DNA of 64,000 nucleotides from Arcanobacterium haemolyticum DSM 20595 (GTDB taxonomy: Bacteria > Actinomycetota > Actinomycetes > Actinomycetales > Actinomycetaceae), in the NCBI RefSeq assembly GCF_000092365.1, contig NC_014218.1:310001-374000 (forward strand). Direction: 5' to 3'. The translations under genes and the position numbers were made by a program. Below, one piece after another: positions 8,173-16,597 of the stretch (the first letter of the stretch is position 1; each line of letters begins with the position of its first letter). A model generated the notes under the pieces. The model was given only the letters and a program-made list of their open reading frames with translations. It was not told the origin of the DNA and did no database searches.

Positions 8173-8919
8173 TTAGAGTCCGGCTAGGTTGAGTGTGTTG
8201 GCGCCGAAGATGAGGCCGGCGAGTACGCCGCCGATGATTGGGCCAACGATTGGTACCCAGGAGTATGCCCAGTCGGAGCCGCCCTTGCCTTTGATTGGGA
8301 GGATGGCGTGCATGATACGTGGGCCGAGATCACGGGCTGGGTTGATGGCGTATCCGGTTGGGCCACCGAGTGATGCGCCGATGGAGACGATCACGAGCGC
8401 GACTGCTAGTGGGCCGAGTTCTGTTGGGGTTGCGCCGGAGAGGATAACCCAGGTGAGGAGGACGAATGTTCCGATGGCCTCGGTGATCACGTTTGAGGTG
8501 TAGTTGCGAATTTCTGGGCCGGTTGCGAAGGTGCCGAGGATTTCTGCCTGGTTTTCGTGAGCGTTGTAGTGATCCTTGAAGGCTAGCCATGCGAGGGTAG
8601 CGCCGATCATTGCACCAACCATTTGGCCGGCGATGTAGGTGAGGATAGATGCGGCGGTGATTGCAACGCCTGGCACGAATTCTTCAGCGCCGGTGGCGGC
8701 GATACCGAGGGTGACGGCTGGGTTGAGGTGGCCGCCGGTCTTCCATGCTCCATAAACACCGATCATGACTGCGAAACCCCAGCCGAAGTTGATCAGAAGC
8801 CAACCGGTTCCTTTACCCTTTGATTTGGTGAGGAGTGTGGTTGCAACAACGCCAACACCGAGCGTGATCAGTAGGGCAGTACCGATGGTTTCGGAAATAA
8901 AGACCTCTAAAAGACTCAT
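8173..8919 (-). CDS. glpF: Glycerol uptake facilitator (aquaglyceroporin)
   Basis: A 248-residue inner-membrane channel of the MIP family with six transmembrane and two half helices. Both NPA boxes are present: HLNPAVTLG (Asn66-Ala68) and AINPARDLGP (Asn193-Asp197). The Asp after the second NPAR is the hallmark of the glycerol-conducting GlpF branch rather than water-selective aquaporins. AGAAAGGTAG before the ATG serves as ribosome binding site. The upstream region carries paired operator-like sites also found before the cluster's regulator gene. Confidence 0.96.
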   Translation of the reverse strand: MSLLEVFISETIGTALLITLGVGVVATTLLTKSKGKGTGWLLINFGWGFAVMIGVYGAWKTGGHLNPAVTLGIAATGAEEFVPGVAITAASILTYIAGQMVGAMIGATLAWLAFKDHYNAHENQAEILGTFATGPEIRNYTSNVITEAIGTFVLLTWVILSGATPTELGPLAVALVIVSIGASLGGPTGYAINPARDLGPRIMHAILPIKGKGGSDWAYSWVPIVGPIIGGVLAGLIFGANTLNLAGL

Positions 8920-9047
8920 GTTCTTCTACCTTTCTCTTCCCGCGCCTTTGCGGGTGAGTGTAACAAGATGGCTGCTGGAGTATGTAATCCAGCACACACT
9001 TCAACTGTGGCATAAAAGTCGTTCAGACGTAAGGTGAGACATACGAA

Positions 9048-9093
9048 TGAACGCACGTGCAAGAACAAGGGGAGTTCTTTGCACGCGCGTTCT
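9048..9093. promoter_or_regulatory. Paired operator-like sites before glpF
   Basis: TGAACGCACGTGCA at 9048-9061 faces AGAACGCGCGTGCA, read on the minus strand, at 9080-9093. The same half-site, (T/A)GAAC-N3-CGTGCA or a close match, occurs twice in the palindrome before the SorC-type regulator gene (14142-14165). The pair lies 129-174 bp before the glpF start. It could also fold as an imperfect hairpin after the uridine-kinase-like gene. Confidence 0.5.
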
Positions 9094-9139
9094 AACGTAT
9101 ATAAACCCGCTAATGGGAGGATGTGAAACTGCTGAGATT

Positions 9140-9802
9140 TTACTGGATTGACCAGCGTTGAGCTGCCAACATTTGAGTCAGCACTTCCTGTGCTTCCGTG
9201 TAGGACACCTTGCGGGCGCCCTTCGCTTCTAGATCCCGATACATTTGTGGTTCGTGGAAGAAATGTGCAATACCGCGCCGCAACAGATTCGGTAATGGTT
9301 TGCGTGCTTCATCCAGATCGCGCATTAACCGGAACCAGAACGTTTGTACGCGGGGGCGGGCGATGCACAACGCATCAGCCAAAATGCCTTCCTTCTTCAG
9401 ATCGTCCACGATTTCTGCAGCAAAAATGCCTTCAGCCAACACGATGCGGCGGCCGTCCATGCGTAAAATCCGATCGCTCACCCGCTTGCTAGACGGCATA
9501 TCGTAAATCGGCACAGTAGTTTCATCCTTGGTACACAACTCCACCAGAGCATTCACAGAACCTTCACGATCCCACGTAGAAGGAGAATCCCAATCAACCA
9601 TGCCGTGGCGGCGTGGCAGGCCTGGCCGATCGCCGTCGTAATAAAAATCATCCAACGAAACCACAGGCAAACCGGTGCGGGATGCGAAACGAGTCTTACC
9701 ACTACCCGAAGGCCCGGTAACCAAAATAACCTTCGCGTGCGGGACGCGCTGGGCGCTATCGGGAAGATCAAACAAGCCGTCATTACTAAGTGGAGTGGAC
9801 AT
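9140..9802 (-). CDS. Uridine kinase-like P-loop kinase
   Basis: A 220-residue protein with Walker A GPSGSGKTR, the substrate-binding DDFYYDGD that follows, WDSPSTWD, and the ILAEGIFAAEI Walker-B-like strand. These are features of the uridine kinase/phosphoribulokinase family, so phosphorylation of uridine or another small hydroxyl compound is likely; the true substrate is unknown. The ATG at 9802 is preferred over an upstream start at 9862 because the earlier part runs through a terminator hairpin and a -10 box. It sits between glpC and glpF on the same strand, but apparently has its own promoter. Confidence 0.8.
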   Translation of the reverse strand: MSTPLSNDGLFDLPDSAQRVPHAKVILVTGPSGSGKTRFASRTGLPVVSLDDFYYDGDRPGLPRRHGMVDWDSPSTWDREGSVNALVELCTKDETTVPIYDMPSSKRVSDRILRMDGRRIVLAEGIFAAEIVDDLKKEGILADALCIARPRVQTFWFRLMRDLDEARKPLPNLLRRGIAHFFHEPQMYRDLEAKGARKVSYTEAQEVLTQMLAAQRWSIQ

Positions 9803-9809
9803 GCAATCC

Positions 9810-9815
9810 AGTCTA
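9810..9815 (-). promoter_or_regulatory. -10 box TAGACT, leaderless type
   Basis: On the minus strand TAGACT ends 7 nt before the ATG at 9802 of the uridine-kinase-like gene; no ribosome binding site lies between. Confidence 0.5.
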
Positions 9816-9822
9816 CAACCAA

Positions 9823-9850
9823 CTGCACCCCGCCTTACGGCGAGGTGCAG
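9823..9850 (-). terminator. Terminator after glpC
   Basis: On the minus strand CTGCACC pairs with GGTGCAG, with an inner CGCC/GGCG pairing and a GTAA loop, followed by TTGGTTG. The stem is strong but the U tract is poor, so it may be leaky and let some transcripts reach downstream genes. Confidence 0.65.
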
Positions 9851-9880
9851 TGGTGTTATCAACTGTGAAATTAAGCGTAC

Positions 9881-11140
9881 CTACTTCAGGACGGAACCAA
9901 GTCCAAGCGCCTGGTGAATAATCTGAATCGGATGCACAACCTTTGCGCCAGTTCCCTTGGCAATCTGCCAACGGCACGTATCGGTTTCACACGCGGCAAG
10001 GTTCGGGTTCGTGTCCTTCACCATGTCGAATAGTGGCTTGCCAACGCGCTGCGCGATCTCATACTTTTCCTTCTTTAGGCCGTACGTACCTGCGATGCCG
10101 CAACACGGCTGGCCGGACTCCACAACCGTAACACCAGGAATCGTTTCCATCATGCGAATCGCAGGCATACCAATACCTTGCGACTTCACCTGGCACGGTT
10201 GATGGTATGGGATAGTCACGTCCCAACGCTTCAGATCTTCCACGGGGAAATTGTTGTTGTCGATCAGCTCCAACATGAATTCAGACAGCTCAACCATGCG
10301 CTTGCCTACGTCCATTACAACCGGATCATCCACGCCCATGATTTCGTGCGCTTCGTGGCGCAACATGCCCGCACATGAACCGGACGAACCGATGATGGTC
10401 AGATCGTCACCGGCCTCCGCCAGTTGGCGCGCCAACTTCTTCACCTGAGATTCGGCGCGATCGAACAAACCGTTTGATTGATGTGCCAAGCCGCAACAAC
10501 CCTGCTTCGGAACCAGCACCTCAAATCCCAAGTACTCCAGCACTTCCACCGTGGCTTTCGATGTTTCCACCTCAAAGTAGCCGCCCGCACAGCCGTGGAA
10601 GAACACTACTGGCCCGCGAGGCGCCACGTAATCGGCACCCAACTTCGCATCGCGCTGGCGCTTGTGCTTCTTATACCAGCCGTGGAAAGTCTGCATACGC
10701 GCCTTCGGCATTGGGGCATCGCGGTGAACGCCCACAACCTTCTCAATCACGGTACGGATTGGCTTGTTCTTTAACACGGCGTTGGCGATCGGCGCTACAG
10801 GGGTGAGCAGCATGCCTTCGAGGATCGTTTCAGGAATGATGCGATCACGCAACGGCATGTGATCGGCCTTCATTACCGCACGAGCCTGCGCGTTGATTTC
10901 TGCGATCTTCACGCCCTGTGGGCACGACGTCGTACAAATACCGCAACCAGAACAGTAATCTAGCGAAACGTCAACCGATGCCCCCGCACGGAAACGCTCT
11001 GCCTGCGGGCCCACAAACTTTGGGCCAGTAAACAGATCGGTTGAGCGGATAACTGGGCATTGCGATTCGCAAATCGTGCACTTCACGCACGAATCGAGAG
11101 ACATGCGAGCAAGCGATGCCTTTGCATACTCCAGACTCAT
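9881..11140 (-). CDS. glpC: Anaerobic glycerol-3-phosphate dehydrogenase subunit C
   Basis: The membrane-associated iron-sulfur subunit that passes electrons from GlpAB to the quinone pool. The 419-residue protein has two N-terminal 4Fe-4S motifs (Cys18-X2-Cys-X2-Cys-X3-Cys in CVKCTICESQCP, and CSGCGICTTSCPQG), then two CCG domains (PKQGCCGLA and GQPCCGIAGTYG) of the heterodisulfide-reductase type. The ATG at 11140 overlaps the glpB stop by 4 nt (ATGA), with GGAG upstream. Expected to deliver electrons to menaquinone, whose synthesis genes lie further along the window. Confidence 0.94.
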   Translation of the reverse strand: MSLEYAKASLARMSLDSCVKCTICESQCPVIRSTDLFTGPKFVGPQAERFRAGASVDVSLDYCSGCGICTTSCPQGVKIAEINAQARAVMKADHMPLRDRIIPETILEGMLLTPVAPIANAVLKNKPIRTVIEKVVGVHRDAPMPKARMQTFHGWYKKHKRQRDAKLGADYVAPRGPVVFFHGCAGGYFEVETSKATVEVLEYLGFEVLVPKQGCCGLAHQSNGLFDRAESQVKKLARQLAEAGDDLTIIGSSGSCAGMLRHEAHEIMGVDDPVVMDVGKRMVELSEFMLELIDNNNFPVEDLKRWDVTIPYHQPCQVKSQGIGMPAIRMMETIPGVTVVESGQPCCGIAGTYGLKKEKYEIAQRVGKPLFDMVKDTNPNLAACETDTCRWQIAKGTGAKVVHPIQIIHQALGLGSVLK

Positions 11141-12336
11141 CGGTTTTCTCCTTCGCTCATAGCAGCATGAGCAGCCGCCCACGCCGAACCCAACGCAATT
11201 CCTTCACCAGACTTTTCCACCGGAGCATGGGAGCCGCCGATGATCGATCCGGCCAGATACATATTCTGGAAAACTACCGCGCCCGATTCATCAACCGGGT
11301 GCATCGATGCGTCAACACGCACGCCCGATGCGAAGATGTCTGCCGTTTCGCGTACAGGGAGATCGAATGCGCGCTCGCGGATGTCACCTTCTGGGGAGCG
11401 GGTGAGCGAACCGGATTCGAATCCGCCACCGGCATGGATCACGGCGTCAACTTTGGATACCGTGACGCGTCCTGCGCGCTGGATATGAACGGCTGTGATA
11501 CGGCCGTTTTCGTGTTCGCACCCGATCACTTGCGCGTTATTGGACAGGTCCACGCGGGAAGCTTTCGCGGCGGCAACAAGCGCATCGTTGATACGGCGGC
11601 CTGGGATCGACGGCGGGGCAACCGGCACTTCGCTCAGGCGCACGCCAAGTGCATCGCTCAACACGCCGAACGTGCGTGGATCGAGCCCAAGAACAGCTGG
11701 CAGGAGAACGATTTCATCTGGTTCAACCTTGCCGCGTAGGGCATCAACAAACGCAGTTTGGCCCTCCGAGGTGTCAAGAAAACGGGCGATATTTGTTCCT
11801 GCTGAATCGGCTTCATGCGAGCGAATATTCATGCTTATTTCTACTGCACGTGCCTGAACATCCACGTAAGGGGAGCGGCTCAGGTTGTCTGCAATGAACT
11901 GGGCTGGGAAATCTTTGAACTGCTTGATTCCCACAACGGCGATCTTTTGCCCGTTTTCCAAGCCAACCATGGTGGAGTGGAGTCCGAGCATTGGCCGCAC
12001 AGCCCCAACGGGGGTTGGGATCAACGCGTTGGTTTCGTCGCCTGCCGGGAAGTGGAAGGCTGGCGTGCGGGAGGATAGCCAGCCGATTCCCTTGCGCACT
12101 GATTCTGCGCCGATCTTCGCGTATGGGTGTTCGGATCCGGCGTAGGATTCCACGGCCTCAAACGGCTGCGAAACTGGGGTGCCGTCTGCGTTCCAGCCGG
12201 CAACATCCAGCCCGCCGGTGGAGAGTAACAAACCGCCGATACCTTTGGATACGATTTCTACGCGATGGCCAGCTTCGGTGAGCATCATCGCCGCCGATAA
12301 ACCGGCTAGGCCTGCGCCAACAACAACGATCTTCAT
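11137..12336 (-). CDS. glpB: Anaerobic glycerol-3-phosphate dehydrogenase subunit B
   Basis: A 399-residue flavoprotein subunit. The N-terminus is an FAD/NAD-binding Rossmann fold (VVVGAGLAGLSAAMMLTEAGH) and the C-terminal part has the GGGFESGSLTRSPEGDIRE and NMYLAGSIIGG segments typical of GlpB, which links the GlpA dehydrogenase to the GlpC anchor. Its ATG overlaps the glpA stop and its own stop overlaps the glpC start, each by 4 nt (ATGA), so the three subunits are translationally coupled. Confidence 0.93.
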   Translation of the reverse strand: MKIVVVGAGLAGLSAAMMLTEAGHRVEIVSKGIGGLLLSTGGLDVAGWNADGTPVSQPFEAVESYAGSEHPYAKIGAESVRKGIGWLSSRTPAFHFPAGDETNALIPTPVGAVRPMLGLHSTMVGLENGQKIAVVGIKQFKDFPAQFIADNLSRSPYVDVQARAVEISMNIRSHEADSAGTNIARFLDTSEGQTAFVDALRGKVEPDEIVLLPAVLGLDPRTFGVLSDALGVRLSEVPVAPPSIPGRRINDALVAAAKASRVDLSNNAQVIGCEHENGRITAVHIQRAGRVTVSKVDAVIHAGGGFESGSLTRSPEGDIRERAFDLPVRETADIFASGVRVDASMHPVDESGAVVFQNMYLAGSIIGGSHAPVEKSGEGIALGSAWAAAHAAMSEGENR

Positions 12337-14030
12337 CGAAGATCACCTTCTTTCTGGCCCCATGGGCGCGCTCCAACAACCTCGGTTTTTGGCGGAACTG
12401 GGCGGCCGTGAACGAGCGCCAGATCGCCGGTGGACTTCTTGGATTCGGCACTTGGTTCGGGCAAGTGATCGATATCCAATGTTCCTTGCAAAATCCACTG
12501 GTTCAATGCGGCTTCACGCATTTGTTCGCCGTAGAGGAGTGGGTAAACGCCGTCGAACCGGTTGGTGGTGAACAGGCGCAACATGGTGGAGGTGCGATCT
12601 GCGGAGGCCACAGGATCATCGGATTTCTTCCGGTAGACATCGTGCATCACCCCGGCCGCACGCATGGCACAGAATGTGCCTTGGCATGGCCCCATGCCCA
12701 AACGGGTTTGGCGGCGAACATCATCCAGGTTGGCTTCCGGCTGTTGTTCGAGCTGATCTTCGATCATCGAACGGGTAACGAGTTCGCATTCGCACAGCAC
12801 CGGATCGTGATCGCGGGTTGCTTCAACTTTGGCAAGGCGATCGGAGTTGCGATGGGTGCGTTTGCCGGCGGCGGATGGGACTGCTTCGGTTTCGGTAACA
12901 CATGGGCGATTTTCGCCCCAGTGTTCCATGAGCGCGTCTACCACGTTCTTTGCCATCAAACGGTAGGTGGTGAGCTTTCCACCTGCGATTGTGAACATGC
13001 CAGAAATGCCATCGCGTTCGCCATGATCGATGATTGCCATGCCGCGGGACATGTGGCGGGTATCGGATGCAGACACGCGCGAATCCTTCACGAGCGGGCG
13101 AGCGCCTGCCCACACGTGAACCGCACGGGAGTTCTTGAATCCAGGGATCAGGACTTCGCCGGCTTCAAGCATTTGAATGACTTCATCGTGTTCGATTTCT
13201 AGGAAGTCTGGATCAGCCACGGCCTTATCGGTGGTACCTATGATAGATACGGTGTGGGCTGGGACGATGATGTCACCATCTGCCGGGTGGATGCATCGGT
13301 TGATTACCCTGTGAGAGAGCCGGTGGTTCATAGCTATCATGATGCCGCGGCCAGGCACTACGTCAACGCCATGCGCGCCAGCCATGGCGGCTACCTGCCC
13401 GGCCCACGGCCCGGCAGCGTTGATCACGGCGCGGCAATCGATCTGCACATCTTCGCCGGTGCGTTCGTTGTGCGCAATAACGGAGGAGACTGCGCCGGAT
13501 TCGTTGTTGATCTTGGTGGCCTTGTGGTAGGTCAGTGCCAGCGATCCGAGCGAACGTGCCGATTCGATCAGCCCCCAGCACATCCGCCAACCGTCAACGG
13601 CGCCGTCTTCTACAGCGAACGCGCGTTTGATGCCTGGGTTGAGGCGTGGTTCCATGCGTAGTGCTTCTGCGATGGAGATTTCTTCGCATGGCACGCCGGT
13701 ATCGCGAGCGCCTTGGATGAATTTATCGGAGAAGTCGAGTGGATCTTCGGGGGTGACTACGAATAGGCCGCCGGTTTCTTCTACGGCGTCTGCGTGGATT
13801 TTGCGCATGATGACGTTTTCTTCAGCGCATTCGGTTGCGGATCGTGGATCGGAGACGACGTAGCGCCCGCCGGAGTGGAGTAATCCGTGGAAACGGCCTG
13901 ACGTTCCTTGGGCTACATCTGCGCGTTCGAGCATGATTGCGTGAAAGCCCCGCATTGCTAGATCGCGCAGGATGCCAGCGCCTGTGGCTCCGCCGCCGAT
14001 TACCACGACATCGGTTGACAATGTTTTCAT
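12333..14030 (-). CDS. glpA: Anaerobic glycerol-3-phosphate dehydrogenase subunit A
   Basis: The catalytic subunit, oxidising glycerol 3-phosphate to dihydroxyacetone phosphate. The 565-residue protein has an N-terminal FAD-binding fold (VVVIGGGATGAGILRDLAMRG), the GTSGRFHGLLHSGGRYV substrate region of the GlpA/GlpD family, and a C-terminal BFD-like [2Fe-2S] domain (CECELVTRSMIEDQLE ... MGPCQGTFC), which separates GlpA from aerobic GlpD. AAGGAAAG precedes the ATG. First gene of the glpABC operon, divergent from the regulator gene. Confidence 0.95.
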   Translation of the reverse strand: MKTLSTDVVVIGGGATGAGILRDLAMRGFHAIMLERADVAQGTSGRFHGLLHSGGRYVVSDPRSATECAEENVIMRKIHADAVEETGGLFVVTPEDPLDFSDKFIQGARDTGVPCEEISIAEALRMEPRLNPGIKRAFAVEDGAVDGWRMCWGLIESARSLGSLALTYHKATKINNESGAVSSVIAHNERTGEDVQIDCRAVINAAGPWAGQVAAMAGAHGVDVVPGRGIMIAMNHRLSHRVINRCIHPADGDIIVPAHTVSIIGTTDKAVADPDFLEIEHDEVIQMLEAGEVLIPGFKNSRAVHVWAGARPLVKDSRVSASDTRHMSRGMAIIDHGERDGISGMFTIAGGKLTTYRLMAKNVVDALMEHWGENRPCVTETEAVPSAAGKRTHRNSDRLAKVEATRDHDPVLCECELVTRSMIEDQLEQQPEANLDDVRRQTRLGMGPCQGTFCAMRAAGVMHDVYRKKSDDPVASADRTSTMLRLFTTNRFDGVYPLLYGEQMREAALNQWILQGTLDIDHLPEPSAESKKSTGDLALVHGRPVPPKTEVVGARPWGQKEGDLR

Positions 14031-14141
14031 GGTATCTTTCCTTAAACTTTTTTAAATTGTGCGCTTCGTTGAGCACCTGACCTCCACTTTAATAAGTTTG
14101 GGGTGCACCCTTCTCTGTAAGTGCCCCTAAAATCGTTATGA

Positions 14142-14165
14142 TGAACAACTGTGCACGATTGTTCA
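14142..14165. promoter_or_regulatory. 24-bp imperfect palindrome, likely operator of the glycerol regulator
   Basis: Left half TGAACAACTGTG and right half CACGATTGTTCA match at 10 of 12 positions when one is reverse-complemented. It lies in the 184-bp gap between glpA and the divergent regulator gene and contains two GAAC-type half-sites also found before glpF. A binding site for the adjacent regulator is the simplest reading. Confidence 0.6.
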
Positions 14166-14214
14166 GGTACAGTGAGAGGTGTTCCGTTTGCGGTGAGGTA
14201 AGGAGAGGAACCTG

Positions 14215-15165
14215 ATGAGCGAACGTGTTAGTACAGCCTATGAAGCGGCGATGATGCACTATGTTCAGGGCGAAACGATGGAGACTATTGCGCGCCGGCT
14301 CAACGTTTCTCGTTCTACGGTTTCGCGCCTTATTAAGTCTGCGCGTGATGAGGGTTTGGTTCAGATTACGTTGCATCCGCCGCAGGAAGTTGCGTCCACG
14401 ATTGCGACGTGGATTAGTGAAGCATATGGGGTGCGTACGCATGTGGTTCCTGTTCCGTTTCAATCGAATGAGGCGCGCCGCCTGAATGCGGTTGCGCAGA
14501 TGGCGGGCGTGTTGATTTCTAACGCGATGGAGCCGAATACGGTTATTGGTGTGGCGTGGGGGAATACGGTTTCTGCGATTGCAGATCATTTGGTTCCGCG
14601 CCAGGCTGCGGGTTCTGTTGTGGTTCAGTTGAACGGTGCGGCAAATCCGTCTACTACGGGTATTCCGTATGCGGGCGCGATTATGGAGGCGTTTGGCCGC
14701 GCGCACGGGAGCATGGTTCAGCACTTTTCGGTTCCGGCGTTTTTTGATTTCACGTCCACGAAGGAGGCGTTGTGGCGGGAGCGTTCGATTGCGTCGGTGC
14801 GTAAGTTGCAGGCGTCTGCCGACGTGGCCGTGTTTGGCGTGGGTTCCGTTTCTGGCCAGAACATCTCGTTGGTTTATTCGGGCGGGTATTTGAGTCCGGA
14901 AGATTTGATGACGATTAAAGACGACGGCGTGGTGGGAGACGTCTGTACCGTTCTTCTTCGCGCCGATGGTACGTGGCGTGATTTGCCGATTAACGAACGC
15001 GCGTCTGGCCCAACTCCGGATGAGTTGATGCAGATTGGACGGCGTTTGTGTGTGGTGTCAGGCGTGGATAAGGTGGTTGCTACGCGCGCCGCGCTGCGTG
15101 CCGGGGTTGTCACGGATTTGATTATCGACGAAGATGCCGCCGCTCGCCTTCGCGAAATTTCGTAG
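14215..15165 (+). CDS. SorC/DeoR-type sugar-binding transcriptional regulator, likely of glycerol genes
   Basis: A 316-residue DNA-binding protein. The N-terminal helix-turn-helix is clear (about residues 20-50, ETIARRLNVSRSTVSRLIKSA). The remainder matches the sugar-binding domain of the SorC family, which senses phosphorylated sugars (GVAWGNTVSAIADHL, VFGVGSVSG, GVVGDVCTVLL). Divergent from glpA, with a palindrome between; glycerol 3-phosphate or a related triose phosphate is the probable effector (inference). AGGAGAGG before the ATG is a good ribosome binding site. It ends only 2 bp from the convergent mutY stop. Confidence 0.85.
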   Translation: MSERVSTAYEAAMMHYVQGETMETIARRLNVSRSTVSRLIKSARDEGLVQITLHPPQEVASTIATWISEAYGVRTHVVPVPFQSNEARRLNAVAQMAGVLISNAMEPNTVIGVAWGNTVSAIADHLVPRQAAGSVVVQLNGAANPSTTGIPYAGAIMEAFGRAHGSMVQHFSVPAFFDFTSTKEALWRERSIASVRKLQASADVAVFGVGSVSGQNISLVYSGGYLSPEDLMTIKDDGVVGDVCTVLLRADGTWRDLPINERASGPTPDELMQIGRRLCVVSGVDKVVATRAALRAGVVTDLIIDEDAAARLREIS

Positions 15166-15167
15166 CG

Positions 15168-16058
15168 TTAGGCGGCTGGCAGGTGAAGCCGGCCGTCGTC
15201 TGCCTGCGTCACGAGTTTGTCTGTTTTTAAGGATTCCAGCGCGGGTACGAAGCGCTCGCTAGGGAGTTTGCTTAATTCTTCGAGCACCGATTCGGCGTAC
15301 GATTCGTGTGGATTCGTGCGGAAAACAGCCATGATTGCGCCGCGCGCTTGCCGGTTGGTTCCGGCCCATTTTTGAGGTGTTCGCGTGCTTGCGTAACTAT
15401 CTGACGGGTAGCCTGCGTTTTTCCAGCCACAGGTATCGACGACGGGGCACTCTACACATTTCGCATTTCGTGCCGTGCATATCAACGCCCCAAATTCCAT
15501 GATAGAAGCGTTCCAGCGCCACGCCTTTTGAGGATTGGTTGGCACCAACGATGTTGCTCTGGCCAGTTCGGCTTTTGTTTGCGCGGGGGCTGGCAGGGCT
15601 TCGCCGTGCCAGCGGGCCAACACTCGCCGAATGTTCGTATCCAGGACAACGGAATAATCTTCGTAGGCGAAGGCCAGCACGGCATCGGCTGTATATGGCC
15701 CAATCCCGGGAAGGCTCAGCAGATCGTCGCGCGTGCGCGGAACCTGGCCATCGAAGCGTTCGGTGATTGCTTGCGCGCATTCGCGTAAGCGCAATGCGCG
15801 CCGTGGGTAGCCCATGCGATCCCACGCCAAAAGGACGTCCGCGGGGGAGGCAGCTGCGAGGTCGGCTGGGGTGGGCCAGCGTTCTAGCCACGCATACCAT
15901 GTTGGTTCCACGCGAGCTACGGGAGTCTGCTGGCTCATCACTTCGCACAACAAAATCGCCCACGGATCACGGGTTTCGCGCCACGGAAGTGGGCGAGCAT
16001 TGCACGCAAACCACTCCGTCAATTCGGTGTAGAGCAGATTAGGATTCAGGTTAGTCAT
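15168..16058 (-). CDS. mutY: A/G-specific adenine DNA glycosylase
   Basis: Removes adenine mispaired with 8-oxoguanine. The 296-residue protein has the helix-hairpin-helix LPGIGPYTADAVLAFAY, the LDTNIRRVLAR segment with the catalytic Asp, CEVMSQQTPVARVEP with the catalytic Glu, and the 4Fe-4S loop Cys-X6-Cys-X2-Cys-X5-Cys (CTARNAKCVECPVVDTC). It lacks a clear NUDIX-like C-terminal domain and ends in a short winged-helix-like tail, as in several actinobacterial MutY proteins. The start overlaps the TetR stop. Confidence 0.94.
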   Translation of the reverse strand: MTNLNPNLLYTELTEWFACNARPLPWRETRDPWAILLCEVMSQQTPVARVEPTWYAWLERWPTPADLAAASPADVLLAWDRMGYPRRALRLRECAQAITERFDGQVPRTRDDLLSLPGIGPYTADAVLAFAYEDYSVVLDTNIRRVLARWHGEALPAPAQTKAELARATSLVPTNPQKAWRWNASIMEFGALICTARNAKCVECPVVDTCGWKNAGYPSDSYASTRTPQKWAGTNRQARGAIMAVFRTNPHESYAESVLEELSKLPSERFVPALESLKTDKLVTQADDGRLHLPAA

Positions 16059-16597
16059 GAAGCATCAGTAGGAATTAAGGCGATAGCGGCTTCCACCAGG
16101 ACGGCCCGCTGTTCAGAAGATAGGTGGCGACCATTAATGTAATCATGTGCCCACAAGCCATCCGCAATCAGTTGCACAAGATAGGCCTGGCATGCCCGCT
16201 TATCGGTTGCGATATCGCGCGCCGAACACGTCCACCTATCCAACTTTTCTGCCCACAACGCATACATCTCCGGATCAGATGACGCATCGATAGTCATCAT
16301 CAATTCCGCCCGCGTGGCGGCATTTTGCGACACCCGCAGGTTAGCGCGCAGTTTAGCATCTGCCGAACCGGCGTCGTCGTCCCCCAACGCCTCAAGCAAA
16401 CCCTCTTCCCAACGCTGCGCCATAAAATCGTGAACGTCACGCAACATCGCCTCGCGCGTAGGGAAATGGTAAATCAAGCCAGATTTACTCATCCCACTAC
16501 GGGCCGACACCGCATCGTACGTCACCCCCGCAACCCCGGATTCTTCAATAATCGCAACGATCGAATCCAGAACTTCAGCTTTTTTACTCGTGCGCAT
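16055..16597 (-). CDS. TetR-family repressor
   Basis: A 180-residue regulator with an N-terminal TetR helix-turn-helix (about residues 10-50: VAGVTYDAVSARSGMSKSGLIYHFPTREAML is split across helices 2-4). The C-terminal ligand domain is variable. The ATG at 16597 is preferred over 16630, and it overlaps the end of the upstream pump gene by 14 nt, so pump and repressor are co-transcribed. The TetR-type palindrome at the pump promoter is the probable operator, giving negative autoregulation relieved by a pump substrate. Confidence 0.88.
   Translation of the reverse strand: MRTSKKAEVLDSIVAIIEESGVAGVTYDAVSARSGMSKSGLIYHFPTREAMLRDVHDFMAQRWEEGLLEALGDDDAGSADAKLRANLRVSQNAATRAELMMTIDASSDPEMYALWAEKLDRWTCSARDIATDKRACQAYLVQLIADGLWAHDYINGRHLSSEQRAVLVEAAIALIPTDAS

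Noticed and set aside
11411-11422. GGATTCGAATCC, resembling the T-loop of a tRNA
   Set aside because: It is inside glpB coding sequence in frame, and no acceptor stem, anticodon arm or D-arm surrounds it.
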